Source: Nitrospira sp. (lineage in GTDB: Bacteria > Nitrospirota > Nitrospiria > Nitrospirales > UBA8639). From it: 44,821 bases of DNA. The notes under the pieces were generated by a model, which did no database searches, was not told the origin of the DNA, and saw only the letters and a program-made list of their open reading frames with translations. The stretch covers positions 1-44,821 of the forward strand of contig JAPPLK010000083.1 of NCBI GenBank assembly GCA_028819435.1, in the 5' to 3' direction. Made by a program: the position numbers and the translations under genes. Positions 1 to 8,933 of this stretch are shown in pieces (position 1 is the first letter of the stretch; each line of letters opens with the position of its first letter).

Positions 1-93
1 GAGCGGATTCGGCAGATCGAAGCGAAGGCGTTGCGCAAACTCCGCCATCCGAGCCGGAGCAAGAAACTGCGCAGTTTCGCCGAAGGCTTTTAA
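1..93 (+). CDS. rpoD: RNA polymerase primary sigma factor, C-terminal end (partial)
   Basis: Only the last 30 codons are in the window. They read [20 protein letters not shown] and continue to a TAA at 91-93. This is the classic end of region 4.2 of the housekeeping sigma-70 factor, the helix-turn-helix that contacts the -35 promoter element. The gene starts outside the window. Its stop codon lies inside the outer arm of a palindromic repeat, and a tRNA gene follows about 160 bases downstream on the same strand. The motif is very well conserved, so identification is firm; a non-primary group 2 sigma factor is the only real alternative. Confidence 0.9.
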   Translation, partial: ERIRQIEAKALRKLRHPSRSKKLRSFAEGF

Positions 94-239
94 GGAACCT
101 CTGAGTTATTGTGATAGCGGGATGCAGGGCAAGGCGTCCCGGAGCGAAACCCGAGGCTTATCATTGAGATAGGTGAGGGTTGAGTGAGGACACAACGCAG
201 CCCTGCGCCCGATAGTGCATTAAATTAGAGGTTCCTTAA
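90..239. repeat. MITE-like palindromic repeat overlapping the rpoD stop codon
   Basis: A 150-base element with inverted ends TTAAGGAACCTCT (90-102) and AGAGGTTCCTTAA (227-239). The similarity continues inward: about 40 bases of each arm can be aligned as imperfect inverted copies, up to GCAGGGC and GCCCTGC. The arrangement is that of a non-coding miniature element or large REP-like palindrome. It sits between rpoD and a tRNA and supplies the rpoD stop codon. The centre (131-198) has no ORF that I recognise. No transposase is linked to it. Confidence 0.75.
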
Positions 240-254
240 CGCGCGACCAAGCGT

Positions 255-331
255 GGGCCCATAGCTCAGTTGGTCAGAGCGGCTGACTCATAATCAGCTG
301 GTCCCAGGTTCAAGTCCTGGTGGGCCCACCA
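255..331 (+). tRNA. tRNA with CAU anticodon, probably tRNA-Ile2 (lysidine type)
   Basis: The acceptor arms GGGCCCA (255-261) and TGGGCCC (321-327) pair, followed by discriminator A and an encoded CCA. The anticodon stem GCTGA/TCAGC encloses the loop CTCATAA, with CAT at 289-291. CAU is shared by initiator Met, elongator Met and the Ile2 tRNA whose C34 becomes lysidine. The first base pair is G-C, which argues against the initiator. The overall sequence looks most like Ile2, but elongator Met is possible. No own promoter was seen, so it may be co-transcribed with rpoD. Confidence 0.9.
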
Positions 332-442
332 TACAATCAATCAGTTATGAATATATGAATAGTTTGATGAGGCGAAAAAGAAAAAGGCTACAAAAAGCTG
401 CAAACGAATGACAAGAAGCGATCTCCCTGTCCGGCTGTGCTG

Positions 443-751
443 TCAGAGTTCCTGAATGGCTTGCCTGAGCAGGGAAAGCTGTTCGGACGAATGCCCGATT
501 TTTTCCAATTCCGCCTTGAGTTGATCTTTGAGGTAAGAGGAATAACCTATCCGGTCCAGGAAGAGTTCCAGAAACGCGCCCGACAACGTGCTTTCCTTCT
601 TTAAGGTTTCCACGTCCTCATCGCTGATCGGCACGTACGTGCTTCCGATGTGCAGGATGACTTTGTAATAGTCTCCTTCACTGCGACGTTCGAATCGTAC
701 TCCGTCCATGTCCGTGTCTCTGGCTTCCCAGGTTAGCGAGATGGCCTTCAT
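443..751 (-). CDS. Conserved hypothetical protein, about 102 aa
   Basis: A small soluble protein starting MKAISLTWEA and ending LLRQAIQEL. It has no membrane segment or signal peptide. The middle part (VILHIGSTYVPISDEDVETL) looks like beta strands followed by helix, and the C-terminal third is helical and charged. I do not recognise the family. The frame stays open upstream to 835, but the upstream residues look random, so I chose the ATG at 749-751; another ATG lies 17 codons further in. No strong Shine-Dalgarno sequence supports either. It stands alone on this strand, divergent from serC. Confidence 0.6.
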   Translation of the reverse strand: MKAISLTWEARDTDMDGVRFERRSEGDYYKVILHIGSTYVPISDEDVETLKKESTLSGAFLELFLDRIGYSSYLKDQLKAELEKIGHSSEQLSLLRQAIQEL

Positions 752-953
752 TGTATGCAAACGGATGACGTGATGACAAGGGAAGCACTCGTTTGCGATT
801 CTTGACCCCCCATAGACCATATGATAGCGTACCAATTCCTGATCTTCATCTTCACAACTGATCTGCCAGTCTTCAGGTCCATTACTCTAAGAGCCGTTGA
901 TGTTCATGATTGTACGGTGAGGCCATTTACGTTATCTCATCCGGGAGTTTTTC

Positions 954-2036
954 ATGTCACGAGTGTACAACTTCAGTGCCGGCCCGGCCATGTTGCCTGA
1001 GGCCGTCTTACAACGGGCCCAGGCCGAATTGACGGATTGGCACGGGGCAGGGGGCTCCATTATGGAGATGAGCCACCGTGGGAAAGAGTTTGTTTCGGTC
1101 CATGCCGAAGCCGAACGGGACGTCCGTGACTTATTGGGCGTGCCCGAGACGTACAAGGTGCTCTTTCTGCAAGGAGGAGCCACCGGACAATTTGCCGCTA
1201 TTCCCATGAATCTGTTGCGCGGGAAAAACAAGGCGGATTACATTCTGACCGGATCGTGGGGCAAAAAAGCCATCGGCGAGGCCAAGAAATATTGCGAAGT
1301 GAACGTCGCGGCTTCGTCCGAAGGCGAGAAATTTACGACCATTCCCCTGTTTGACCATTGGACGTTGAATGCCGATGCCGCGTATGTCCATTACACGCCT
1401 AATGAAACCATTGAAGGCGTTGAATTTCACTGGATTCCCGAGACCGGCGAGGTTCCGCTCGTCGGTGATATGTCTTCGACCATTTTGTCCCGTCCCGTCG
1501 ACGTCAGCCGGTTTGGGTTGATCTACGCCGGCGCCCAAAAAAACATCGGCCCGGCCGGCGTTACGTTGGTGATCGTGCGGGAGGATTTGATCGGCAACGT
1601 CCTCTTGATGACCCCCGGCGTGTGGGATTACGCGCAACAGGCCAAAGCCGATTCCATGTTGAATACTCCACCGACCTACAACCTGTATATCGCCGGCTTG
1701 GTTTTCAAATGGGTGAAGGAGCAAGGGGGGCTTTCGGTCATGGCCGAACGCAACGAACGCAAGGCCAAGAAGCTGTACGCCGCCATCGATGGTTCCGGTT
1801 TGTATCGGAACCCGGTGGATCCATCGTGCCGGTCATGGATGAACGTGCCGTTCGTCCTGGCCGATCCGGAATTGGACGGCGAGTTTCTTGCGGGAGCGGC
1901 CCAGGCCGGGTTGACCACGTTGCAGGGCCATCGTTCGGTGGGTGGCATGCGTGCCAGTATCTATAATGCCATGCCCGAGTCCGGCGTGGATGCCTTAATC
2001 GACTATATGGCGGAATTTGAAAAACGGAAAGCGTAG
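954..2036 (+). CDS. serC: Phosphoserine aminotransferase
   Basis: PLP-dependent class V aminotransferase that turns 3-phosphohydroxypyruvate into phosphoserine, using glutamate, in cytoplasmic serine synthesis; the same enzyme often serves pyridoxine synthesis. The N-terminus SRVYNFSAGPAMLPEAVLQ and the motif HRGKEF are typical. The PLP lysine is K196 in AGAQKNIGPAG. At 360 aa it is the usual family length. The ATG is preceded by GGGAG at suitable spacing. serA starts 10 bases after its stop, so the two serine-pathway enzymes are coupled, with this gene coding for the second step. Confidence 0.97.
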   Translation: MSRVYNFSAGPAMLPEAVLQRAQAELTDWHGAGGSIMEMSHRGKEFVSVHAEAERDVRDLLGVPETYKVLFLQGGATGQFAAIPMNLLRGKNKADYILTGSWGKKAIGEAKKYCEVNVAASSEGEKFTTIPLFDHWTLNADAAYVHYTPNETIEGVEFHWIPETGEVPLVGDMSSTILSRPVDVSRFGLIYAGAQKNIGPAGVTLVIVREDLIGNVLLMTPGVWDYAQQAKADSMLNTPPTYNLYIAGLVFKWVKEQGGLSVMAERNERKAKKLYAAIDGSGLYRNPVDPSCRSWMNVPFVLADPELDGEFLAGAAQAGLTTLQGHRSVGGMRASIYNAMPESGVDALIDYMAEFEKRKA

Positions 2037-2046
2037 GGACAATTCC

Positions 2047-3639
2047 ATGAATATTCTGGTCAGTGACAGTTTGTCGCCGCGAGGAGTGGCCGTTCTTGAA
2101 CAGGGCGGGTTTCACGTCGACGTGAAAACCAAGTTGCCCAAAGAACAACTTCTGGAAGAGATCAAGGCGTATGACGGCATTGTCGTTCGGTCAGGCACGA
2201 AAGTGACGGCTGAGGTGATTGACGCCGGCAGTCGGCTCAAGATCATCGGGCGCGCCGGGACGGGCCTTGACAACGTGGATTGTGAGGCCGCCACCCGTCG
2301 GGGCATTGTCGTGATGAATACGCCCGGTGGCAATACGATTACAACGGCGGAGCACACGATCTCCATGCTGGTGTCCATGAGCCGTAGAATTCCCCAGGCC
2401 GTCACGTCGACCAAGTCGGGTAAGTGGGAAAAGTCCAAATTCATGGGGACGGAGTTGCACAACAAGACTCTCGGCCTCGTGGGGTTGGGACAGATCGGGA
2501 CTTACGTCACCAAGTTGGCACAGGGCTTGGCCATGCAGGTGATCGGCTATGATCCCTACTTTGCTCCGGGGCGCGCGCGGGAATTGGGAATCCAGACCGT
2601 GGCCTTGGACGAGTTGTTCAGGCGGGCCGATTTCATCTCGGTCCATACCCCGTTGACCAACGAGACCCGGTCTTTGATCAACGCCCAGGCCATCCGGCAG
2701 ATGAAAGACGGAGTCATGATTGTCAATTGCGCGCGTGGCGGCATCATTAATGAAAAGGATATTTACGAAGCCCTCAAGAGCAAAAAGGTCTCCGCCGCGG
2801 CCTTCGACGTGTTCGAAGAAGAGCCCGTGAAGCCGGATCACCCCTTGCTCACCTTGGACAACTTCATCTGTACGCCTCACATCGGGGCTTCGACCGAGGA
2901 AGCCCAGGAAAGCGTCGCCGTCTCGATTGCCGAACAATTTGTCGATTATTTCGAGAAAGGCGTGGCCCGGGGCGCGGTGAATATCCCGTCGGTTCCGCCA
3001 GACGCCTTGCTTCAACTCCAGCCCTATCTGGGGTTGGCCGAGCGGATGGGATTGTTTCAGGCGCAACTGCTTGATGAAGGCATTGAAGAGGTGACGGTGG
3101 AGTATCGGGGAGAAGTAGCGGAGCTTTCTTTGGCGCCCCTGACGGTCGCGGTCCTGAAAGGTTTGTTGACCCCGATTCTCCAGGATACGGTGAACGCCGT
3201 GAACGCACCCTTTATCGCGAAACAACGCGGCATCGAAGTCAAGGAAGTGAAGTGGAGCGACGCGGGTGATTATACGAGCTTGATTCGGCTCCACGTGAAA
3301 GCCGGCGCGCAGGTACATCAATTGGCCGGGACCCTGTACAACAAAAAGGATGCCCGTATCGTGGAGAGCAATGCGTACCCTGTCGAGGTGATTCCCGAAG
3401 GCCACATGCTGTTGATCTACAACTTCGACCGTCCCGGTGTCATTGGCACGGTGGGGCGTATTCTCGGGGAACACGAGATCAATATTGCCCGGATGCAATG
3501 TTCTCGCGCGCAAAAAGGCAGCAATGCGTTACTGATCCTTGGTTTGGACGCGCCGCCGCTGCTTCCCGTGCTGGACAACATCAAAGGCGAAGCGGACATT
3601 GTTTCGGCTCGCTTGGTGGACCTGTCGGGCGTCTCGTAA
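2047..3639 (+). CDS. serA: D-3-phosphoglycerate dehydrogenase, long form with ACT domain
   Basis: Oxidises 3-phosphoglycerate with NAD+ as the first step of serine synthesis. The 530-aa length fits the long form: substrate and NAD-binding domains, an intervening domain, and a C-terminal ACT domain. Visible features are the nucleotide-binding loop GLVGLGQIG (143-151), catalytic R230 in NCARGG, a Glu near 259 in FDVFEEEP, and H278 in CTPHIGAS. The ACT domain begins around YNFDRPGVIG and usually mediates serine feedback. The frame opens ten codons earlier inside serC, but the ATG at 2047 begins with the conserved MNILVSD. Confidence 0.96.
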   Translation: MNILVSDSLSPRGVAVLEQGGFHVDVKTKLPKEQLLEEIKAYDGIVVRSGTKVTAEVIDAGSRLKIIGRAGTGLDNVDCEAATRRGIVVMNTPGGNTITTAEHTISMLVSMSRRIPQAVTSTKSGKWEKSKFMGTELHNKTLGLVGLGQIGTYVTKLAQGLAMQVIGYDPYFAPGRARELGIQTVALDELFRRADFISVHTPLTNETRSLINAQAIRQMKDGVMIVNCARGGIINEKDIYEALKSKKVSAAAFDVFEEEPVKPDHPLLTLDNFICTPHIGASTEEAQESVAVSIAEQFVDYFEKGVARGAVNIPSVPPDALLQLQPYLGLAERMGLFQAQLLDEGIEEVTVEYRGEVAELSLAPLTVAVLKGLLTPILQDTVNAVNAPFIAKQRGIEVKEVKWSDAGDYTSLIRLHVKAGAQVHQLAGTLYNKKDARIVESNAYPVEVIPEGHMLLIYNFDRPGVIGTVGRILGEHEINIARMQCSRAQKGSNALLILGLDAPPLLPVLDNIKGEADIVSARLVDLSGVS

Positions 3640-3656
3640 CGTTCCGATTTTGTTCG

Positions 3657-5018
3657 ATGGCTCGCCGCCGCCAACCACGATCGGAGCGCCACACGGTTTC
3701 TGCAGGGACAACGCCCCGTTCCCTTATCCCGATCGGGATGACGACCCTGTTGCCTGATGCGGCCGAACGCGTGCGCCAGTTGGAACAGGCCTTGTTTGAG
3801 GGGTTTACCCGATGGGGCTATCGTGAAATCATCCCGCCGACCTTTGAATACCTGGACGTGCTCTCCGCCGGGCTGCCGGCCGATATCCTCGAAAAGTGTT
3901 ACAAGGTTGCCGATTGGACAACCGGACGCATTTTGGTGCTTCGACCGGACGTGACCGCGCAGATCGCGAAAATCGTGGCAATGGGAATGGCCGGGCGACA
4001 ACTGCCCCTTCGGTTGAGTTATCGCTCCACGGTGTTCCGCTATGAGCCCGAACACGCCGGCCGGGAACGGGAAGTGTTCCAGTTGGGGGTTGAATTGATC
4101 GGGGCCGATGACGCGTCAATGGACGCCGAAATTCTGACCTTGCTCATCGAGTCACTGAAAGCCGTAGGACTGTCCCATTTTAAAATTTCACTTGGACACG
4201 TCGGTTTCTACCAGGCGTTGCTGGCGCAGTCAGGACTTTCGGAACAGGGGCGCAAGCAAGCGGAACTCGCCGTAGCGCGCAAGGACTTGCCGAAACTGGA
4301 ACACATCTTGAAAACGGAACGTATCCCCTCAAGGCAGGCCCGGCCTATCCTTGAAGCACCGGGGCGTTATGGGCGGGAAGAGATGTTGCAATGGGGCCGG
4401 ACCGTCGCCGGTCGTAATACCCGGTTGCTGGCCCCCATTGAACGATTGAGCCGGGTCTATGCGCTGCTCGACGCGGCCGGCGTCAAAGATCACCTGCTCT
4501 TGGACCTGGGAGAATTTCGCGGCTTCGACTACTATGATGGAGTCGTGTTCGACGTCTTTTCCGACAACGTTGGCTGTGAACTGGGTGGAGGAGGACGCTA
4601 TAACCATTTGATCGGACAATTCGGACAGGATCTCCCTTCTACGGGATTTGCCTTGGACCTTGATCGCCTGTTCATGGCGTTGGGGAAGGAGGGAGAGAAA
4701 TGGGTTCCGGAAACGCCCAGCGTGTTGGTGGTGGCTCCTCATTCTCATTTTGGAGAGGCGTTCCGCGCGAGCCAGTTCCTTCGTTCGCACGGGTTGGTGG
4801 TGTATCAGGAAACCGTGCCACGGTGGGATTCCACCCGACTTCACAAGATTCGAACGCGCATCAGGACTTCCGGCGCATCCTGGGCCGTGATGGTGGGCCT
4901 GTCTGCCCTCTCGAGCCGGGAAGTCGGGGTGTTGGCGAAACAGGCCAGGACTTCACGAACCGTTCGTATCCAAGACCTTCCTACCCTGATTCTCAATGGT
5001 GCGCATGCTCACGTCTGA
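3657..5018 (+). CDS. hisZ: ATP phosphoribosyltransferase regulatory subunit HisZ
   Basis: A catalytically inactive relative of histidyl-tRNA synthetase that binds the short form of HisG and activates the first step of histidine synthesis. The N-terminal part RSLIPIGMTTLLPDAAERVR and the class II core LRPDVTAQIAKI are typical of HisZ. GLDYY-type residues appear as EFRGFDYYDG, and the C-terminal core has GGGGRYNHLIGQFG then GFALDLDRL. About 453 aa matches the family. ATG 3657 lies 17 bases after serA. The end overlaps dnaB. A divergent HisS is the alternative, but the lack of a clear anticodon domain favours HisZ. Confidence 0.88.
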   Translation: MARRRQPRSERHTVSAGTTPRSLIPIGMTTLLPDAAERVRQLEQALFEGFTRWGYREIIPPTFEYLDVLSAGLPADILEKCYKVADWTTGRILVLRPDVTAQIAKIVAMGMAGRQLPLRLSYRSTVFRYEPEHAGREREVFQLGVELIGADDASMDAEILTLLIESLKAVGLSHFKISLGHVGFYQALLAQSGLSEQGRKQAELAVARKDLPKLEHILKTERIPSRQARPILEAPGRYGREEMLQWGRTVAGRNTRLLAPIERLSRVYALLDAAGVKDHLLLDLGEFRGFDYYDGVVFDVFSDNVGCELGGGGRYNHLIGQFGQDLPSTGFALDLDRLFMALGKEGEKWVPETPSVLVVAPHSHFGEAFRASQFLRSHGLVVYQETVPRWDSTRLHKIRTRIRTSGASWAVMVGLSALSSREVGVLAKQARTSRTVRIQDLPTLILNGAHAHV

Positions 5019-6354
5019 CGTTTCCGATCTCCGGTTGCCGCCCCAGAATCTCGATGCCGAGCAATCCATCCTCGGGGCCGTCCTGTTGGAAAACAGTGCG
5101 CTCAATAAGGCGCTTGAGGTCATCGTCGAAGAAGACTTTCATCGCGGAGCGCATCGAACCATTTTTGCGGGGATGATCGAACTGGCTGACCGCAATGAAG
5201 TGGTTGATCAGATCACCTTGACCGAATTGCTGAAAACCAAGGGTCAATTGGAGCAGGTCGGCGGTGCGGCGTACGTGGCTGAATTGGTGCAGGCGGTGCC
5301 TAGTGCGTCGAATATCCGGTATCACTGCAAAATCGTCCGGGAAAAATCCCTGTTGCGCGGGTTGATCCGTACCGCTACGGAAATTGTCACCAAAGGATAT
5401 GACGGACTTGGGGAGTCGGAAGACCTCCTGGAATACGCGGAACGGGAGATTTTCAGGCTGGCACAGGGTCGTTTGGGCCGGTCGTTTGAATCCATGAAAC
5501 AAGCCGTCATAGAAAGCATGGAGATTGTTGATCGATTATATTATCGAAAAGAAAAAATTACGGGCGTGCCGACCGGATATCACGTGATTGACAATATCAC
5601 GGCCGGGCTTCAGCCGTCCGATCTCATTATCATTGCCGGTCGCCCGAGCATGGGGAAAACCAGCCTGGCCTTGGGTATGGCTGAACACGCCGCGGTCCGC
5701 GCGAACCTGACCGTAGGGGTTTTCAGCCTGGAAATGTCAAAAGTCCAGCTAGTGCTTCGGATGCTCAGTTCCCAGGCGAGCCTCGATTCTCATGCCCTGA
5801 GGACGGGGCAACTCGATCGTCATGCGGAGTGGAGTCAGTTGGTTGATGCGGCAAATCGCTTGGCCAGCGCCAAGATTTTCATTGATGATTCCGGAGGGAT
5901 GACGGTCCAACAAATGCGGGGCAAGGCCCGGCGCCTCAAGGCCGAACACGGCTTGGACCTGTTGATCATCGATTACCTGCAACTCATGCAGGGACGGAGT
6001 GATTCCGAATCGCGACAGCAGGAAATTTCCGACATCAGCCGATCACTCAAAGCGTTGGCCAAGGAATTGGATATACCGGTGGTGGCGCTTTCCCAGTTGA
6101 GCCGGGCCGTGGAAAACAGGACGGATAAACGGCCCGTCCTCTCTGATCTCCGTGAATCCGGGGCCATTGAACAGGATGCGGACGTGGTAATGTTCATTTA
6201 TCGTGAGGAGGTTTATAATCCGGATACAGAGGAAAAAAGAAACATTGCCGATATTTTGATTCGGAAACATCGCAATGGCCCGACGGGCGACCGTCAACTG
6301 ACGTTCCTGGAGCAGTATGCAAAATTTGGTAATCTTGAAACCCAGCATCTCTAA
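4996..6354 (+). CDS. dnaB: Replicative DNA helicase
   Basis: Hexameric 5'-3' helicase that opens the replication fork and recruits primase. The N-terminal domain starts with LRLPPQNLDAEQSILGAVLL. The RecA-like motor has Walker A GRPSMGKT (215-222) and Walker B LLIIDYLQL with D326. The usual end motifs LSQLSRAVE and RHRNGPTG-like RKHRNGPTGD are present. 452 aa is normal and there is no intein. The first ATG overlaps the end of hisZ by 23 bases; ATG 5005 is an alternative and neither has a clear ribosome site, so translation is probably coupled to hisZ. Confidence 0.96.
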   Translation: MVRMLTSDVSDLRLPPQNLDAEQSILGAVLLENSALNKALEVIVEEDFHRGAHRTIFAGMIELADRNEVVDQITLTELLKTKGQLEQVGGAAYVAELVQAVPSASNIRYHCKIVREKSLLRGLIRTATEIVTKGYDGLGESEDLLEYAEREIFRLAQGRLGRSFESMKQAVIESMEIVDRLYYRKEKITGVPTGYHVIDNITAGLQPSDLIIIAGRPSMGKTSLALGMAEHAAVRANLTVGVFSLEMSKVQLVLRMLSSQASLDSHALRTGQLDRHAEWSQLVDAANRLASAKIFIDDSGGMTVQQMRGKARRLKAEHGLDLLIIDYLQLMQGRSDSESRQQEISDISRSLKALAKELDIPVVALSQLSRAVENRTDKRPVLSDLRESGAIEQDADVVMFIYREEVYNPDTEEKRNIADILIRKHRNGPTGDRQLTFLEQYAKFGNLETQHL

Positions 6355-6376
6355 TGTTTCGGATGATAAACGGTTC

Positions 6377-8206
6377 ATGAGACGTCCGGGACGAACCCAA
6401 AGAAGTTGTGCCGGAGGCGTGGCCCCAAGCTCCGGCGGATGGCAAGAACGGGTGTTGGTCGTGTTCCTCCTTATTCCTTTGCTGGTGGTGTCTTGTGCCG
6501 CTGTGCCCAAATCCGAGCACGACACCGTCGTTCAACCCGAATCCGTCCCTCTTCCGTCTCCGGCGTACTATCATTTTTTGCAAGGATATCTGGCGGAACT
6601 CGCGAATGACGTTTCCAAGGCCGTTGCCGAGTATCGAGCCGCGCTGCACTTTGACCCGAAATCGGCATTCCTGCGCGTGCGGTTGGCCGCCTTGCGATTT
6701 TTGTCGGGGAACATGCCAAAAGCCATGGCCATGTTGGATCAAATCGAGTCAGCGCAGGTGCGTGAGGCGGACGTGTTGGTTGAAATGGCCAAGATCTACG
6801 CAGGCGGAGGCCAATTTGATCGCGCATTGGGGTTGTATGACGAAGCGGTTCGTTTGAATCCTGAGCGAGGGGAGACCTATTTTGACAAAGGCGTCTTGTT
6901 GCTTAATCTCAAGCGGCCCCAGCAGGCCGAAACGGTCTTCACCCAAGGTCTTGAGCATGCCCCGGAATCTCATTTCGGACACTTCTACCAAGGAAAAGCC
7001 TTGGAAGCCCAAGAGAAGAGAATGGAGGCCAAGGAAGCCTACCGCCAGGCGATCAACCGAGCCAAACGGTTTGAACCCGCTTATCAGGCCTTGCTTAAGC
7101 TGCATGAGTTGGACGAGGACCTTCAGGCAGCGATTCAGCTCTACCATGAGTTCGAGGTATCGGTGACGCCTCGCGACAATACGTTCCGCAAGGACTTTGT
7201 CCGTTTCCTGGTCAAACAAAAAGACTATGGGCAAGCCTTGGGTATTCTGGAGCAGATGATCGTGGATGAGCCCCAGGACGTTAAGGTGCAAATCCAAAGG
7301 GCCCTGGTCTACGTCGAAATGAAAGAGCCTCATCGCGCCGTCACGGAGTTGGAAGGAATACTTCAAGCTCATCCCTCCGAGCTGCGCGTCCGAGACTACC
7401 TGGGATGGTTGTACGAACAAATCGACGACGTTGAAAAAGCGTTGGATGCCTATAGGGCGAACATCGACCTGGACGTGACGTTTTACGACAGTCGCATTCA
7501 CCTCGGAATCTTACTGTATCGACTCACGCGCTATGAGGAAGCCGTGCAGCATTTGACCCAAGCTGCCGGGCTGAAACCCAGCAACTCGGAGACCCATCTT
7601 TTACTGGGATTGAGCTACCTGCAAGCCAATAAATTTGAACGGGCCACGGATGCATTTGAAAAGGGACTGGAATATCACCCCAACGATGAAAATTTGCGAT
7701 TTAACCTTGGGGCTGCCTATGACAAGCTCGATCGGTTCCCCGACGTCGTCCGGGAAATGGAAGCGGTGCTGGCCCTCAACCCCGATCATACCGACGCGCT
7801 CAATTACCTCGGCTATAGCTATGCCGATCGGGGTATCAAAGGGGAAGAGGCCGTGGAATTGACGCGCCGCGCCGTGGCGCTCAAGCCGGACAATGGCGCG
7901 TACGTCGATAGCCTGGGGTGGGCGCTCTTCAAAGTCGGAAAAGTGGCTGAAGCCCTTCGGGAACTTCAGCGAGCGGCCGAACTCGTCGAAGACGACCCGG
8001 TCATTTTTGAGCATTTGGGAGAAATTTATTTGATCCAAGAGCACCGGGACGCGGCCAAGGCTGCGTGGATCCGTGCGCTGCAATTGGATCCTCACAATGA
8101 AAAGCTCATCAAACGGTTTCGTGAAGTGGGCTTTGGCGGACAGCGGGACGGTGGGCAGGCACAGGGGCCTGCCCCTACAAATAATACGGGCTCTCCCAGC
8201 CCGTAG
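6377..8206 (+). CDS. Tetratricopeptide repeat lipoprotein
   Basis: About 609 aa. A hydrophobic N-terminal segment (VLVVFLLIPLLVVSCAA) ends in a lipobox with C40, so the protein is predicted to be a lipoprotein facing the periplasm. The rest is a series of TPR helix pairs, seen as repeated patterns such as AVAEYRAALHFDPKSAFLRV and ALGLYDEAVRLNPERGETYF. These usually bind other proteins. The frame opens at 6317 within dnaB, but the ATG at 6377 gives a sensible signal peptide. The last 20 or so codons lie in a palindromic repeat and give a low-complexity tail. Function is unknown; a pilus or envelope assembly role is possible given the next gene. Confidence 0.88.
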   Translation: MRRPGRTQRSCAGGVAPSSGGWQERVLVVFLLIPLLVVSCAAVPKSEHDTVVQPESVPLPSPAYYHFLQGYLAELANDVSKAVAEYRAALHFDPKSAFLRVRLAALRFLSGNMPKAMAMLDQIESAQVREADVLVEMAKIYAGGGQFDRALGLYDEAVRLNPERGETYFDKGVLLLNLKRPQQAETVFTQGLEHAPESHFGHFYQGKALEAQEKRMEAKEAYRQAINRAKRFEPAYQALLKLHELDEDLQAAIQLYHEFEVSVTPRDNTFRKDFVRFLVKQKDYGQALGILEQMIVDEPQDVKVQIQRALVYVEMKEPHRAVTELEGILQAHPSELRVRDYLGWLYEQIDDVEKALDAYRANIDLDVTFYDSRIHLGILLYRLTRYEEAVQHLTQAAGLKPSNSETHLLLGLSYLQANKFERATDAFEKGLEYHPNDENLRFNLGAAYDKLDRFPDVVREMEAVLALNPDHTDALNYLGYSYADRGIKGEEAVELTRRAVALKPDNGAYVDSLGWALFKVGKVAEALRELQRAAELVEDDPVIFEHLGEIYLIQEHRDAAKAAWIRALQLDPHNEKLIKRFREVGFGGQRDGGQAQGPAPTNNTGSPSP

Positions 8207-8228
8207 GGGACAGCCCCTGTGCCGTCCC
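8145..8228. repeat. Palindromic repeat covering the 3' end of the TPR gene
   Basis: Inverted arms: 8145-8178 contains GGCACAGGGGCCTGCCCCTAC and 8203-8228 contains GTAGGGGACAGCCCCTGTGCC. The left arm carries a short extra stretch. Between them is a second hairpin, TACGGGCT/AGCCCGTA. The TPR reading frame runs into the element and its TAG (8204-8206) is inside the right arm. The RNA would fold into a strong stem and may act as a terminator or 3' stabiliser; there is no T-run directly after it. Confidence 0.75.
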
Positions 8229-8299
8229 GAATGGATGGTGCTGCTACACCAGAGGGAACCGGGCATTCATTGTCGTACCAATCGTAGTGGAAGACACGG

Positions 8300-8746
8300 A
8301 TGTTTCATATCATGCGCAATCGGTACGGTTTTAGTTTGACGGAGTTGATGATCGTCGTGGCTATCATCGGCATTTTGGCCGTGATTGCCATTCCGAATTT
8401 TCTGAAATATCAAGCCCGGGCCAAACAATCGGAAGCCAAAACCAACCTGGTGGCGATTCATACCAGCGAGATGGCCTATTTTGCCGAAAACAATGCCTAC
8501 GTCGATGATTTCAATGCGATAGGGTTTGCCGTCACGGGCTCCTCTCAATTGTATTACTACGAATTGGGGAGCAGCAGTTCCGGAACCCTGCCGCCCGGAT
8601 GTACGGCTTCGACCCTGGACAACGTGTCGGACACGGGATTTACGGCCGTGGCAACCGCCAATATCGACGGCGATTCGACCTGTGACGTGTGGACCATCGA
8701 CGAGAAGAAAACGTTGGTGAACGTCACGAATGACGTGGCCTTGTAG
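8300..8746 (+). CDS. Type IV pilin-like protein (PilA/pseudopilin family)
   Basis: 148 aa with the prepilin signature: short basic leader MFHIMRNRYG, cleavage expected between G10 and F11, and E5 of the mature protein (FSLTE). The N-terminal helix FSLTELMIVVAIIGILAVIA is followed by IPNFLKYQARAKQSEAKTNL, the usual start of the amphipathic part. The C-terminal domain is small with two cysteines (PGCTAS and TCDVW) that could form the pilin disulfide. It is either a major pilin or a minor pseudopilin; nothing nearby codes for assembly machinery. ATG 8300 has GGAAG upstream; ATG 8312 is an alternative. Confidence 0.9.
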   Translation: MFHIMRNRYGFSLTELMIVVAIIGILAVIAIPNFLKYQARAKQSEAKTNLVAIHTSEMAYFAENNAYVDDFNAIGFAVTGSSQLYYYELGSSSSGTLPPGCTASTLDNVSDTGFTAVATANIDGDSTCDVWTIDEKKTLVNVTNDVAL

Positions 8747-8804
8747 CCGATCTTTCGTTGAAAGAACCGGCCCCTCTTTTTTCTTCTTCCAGTAGGTAAT
8801 GTCC

Positions 8805-8834
8805 TTGACTCTCTTCAAGGGGGTCTGTTATAAG
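8805..8834 (+). promoter_or_regulatory. Candidate sigma-70 promoter for the hopanoid genes
   Basis: TTGACT at 8805-8810 and TATAAG at 8829-8834 with an 18-base spacer (or TTATAA with 17). It lies about 100 bases upstream of shc, in the gap after the pilin gene. Seen by eye only. Confidence 0.45.
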
Positions 8835-8933
8835 CCATCAACCTTCAATCATGGGGGTTCATGATTCACGTTCTTAGTCGTTTGACCTGCACACGTCTCT
8901 CGACGCACCCTGTCGATATCAGTTAGTCTACAC

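Noticed and set aside
1131..1724. Long reverse-strand ORF inside serC
   Set aside because: It is a mirror of the codon bias of serC; the protein has no family features and serC is certain.
2191..3513. 440-codon reverse-strand ORF inside serA
   Set aside because: Composition is typical of an antisense shadow in a GC-rich gene (many His, Arg, Gly), and serA covers the region fully.
5005..6354. An intein or split in dnaB
   Set aside because: The helicase motifs are contiguous and the length is normal.
8753..8780. TCTTTC/GAAAGA small hairpin after the pilin gene followed by a T-rich run as a terminator
   Set aside because: The stem is only 6 weak base pairs and the T-run is interrupted and displaced by 10 bases.
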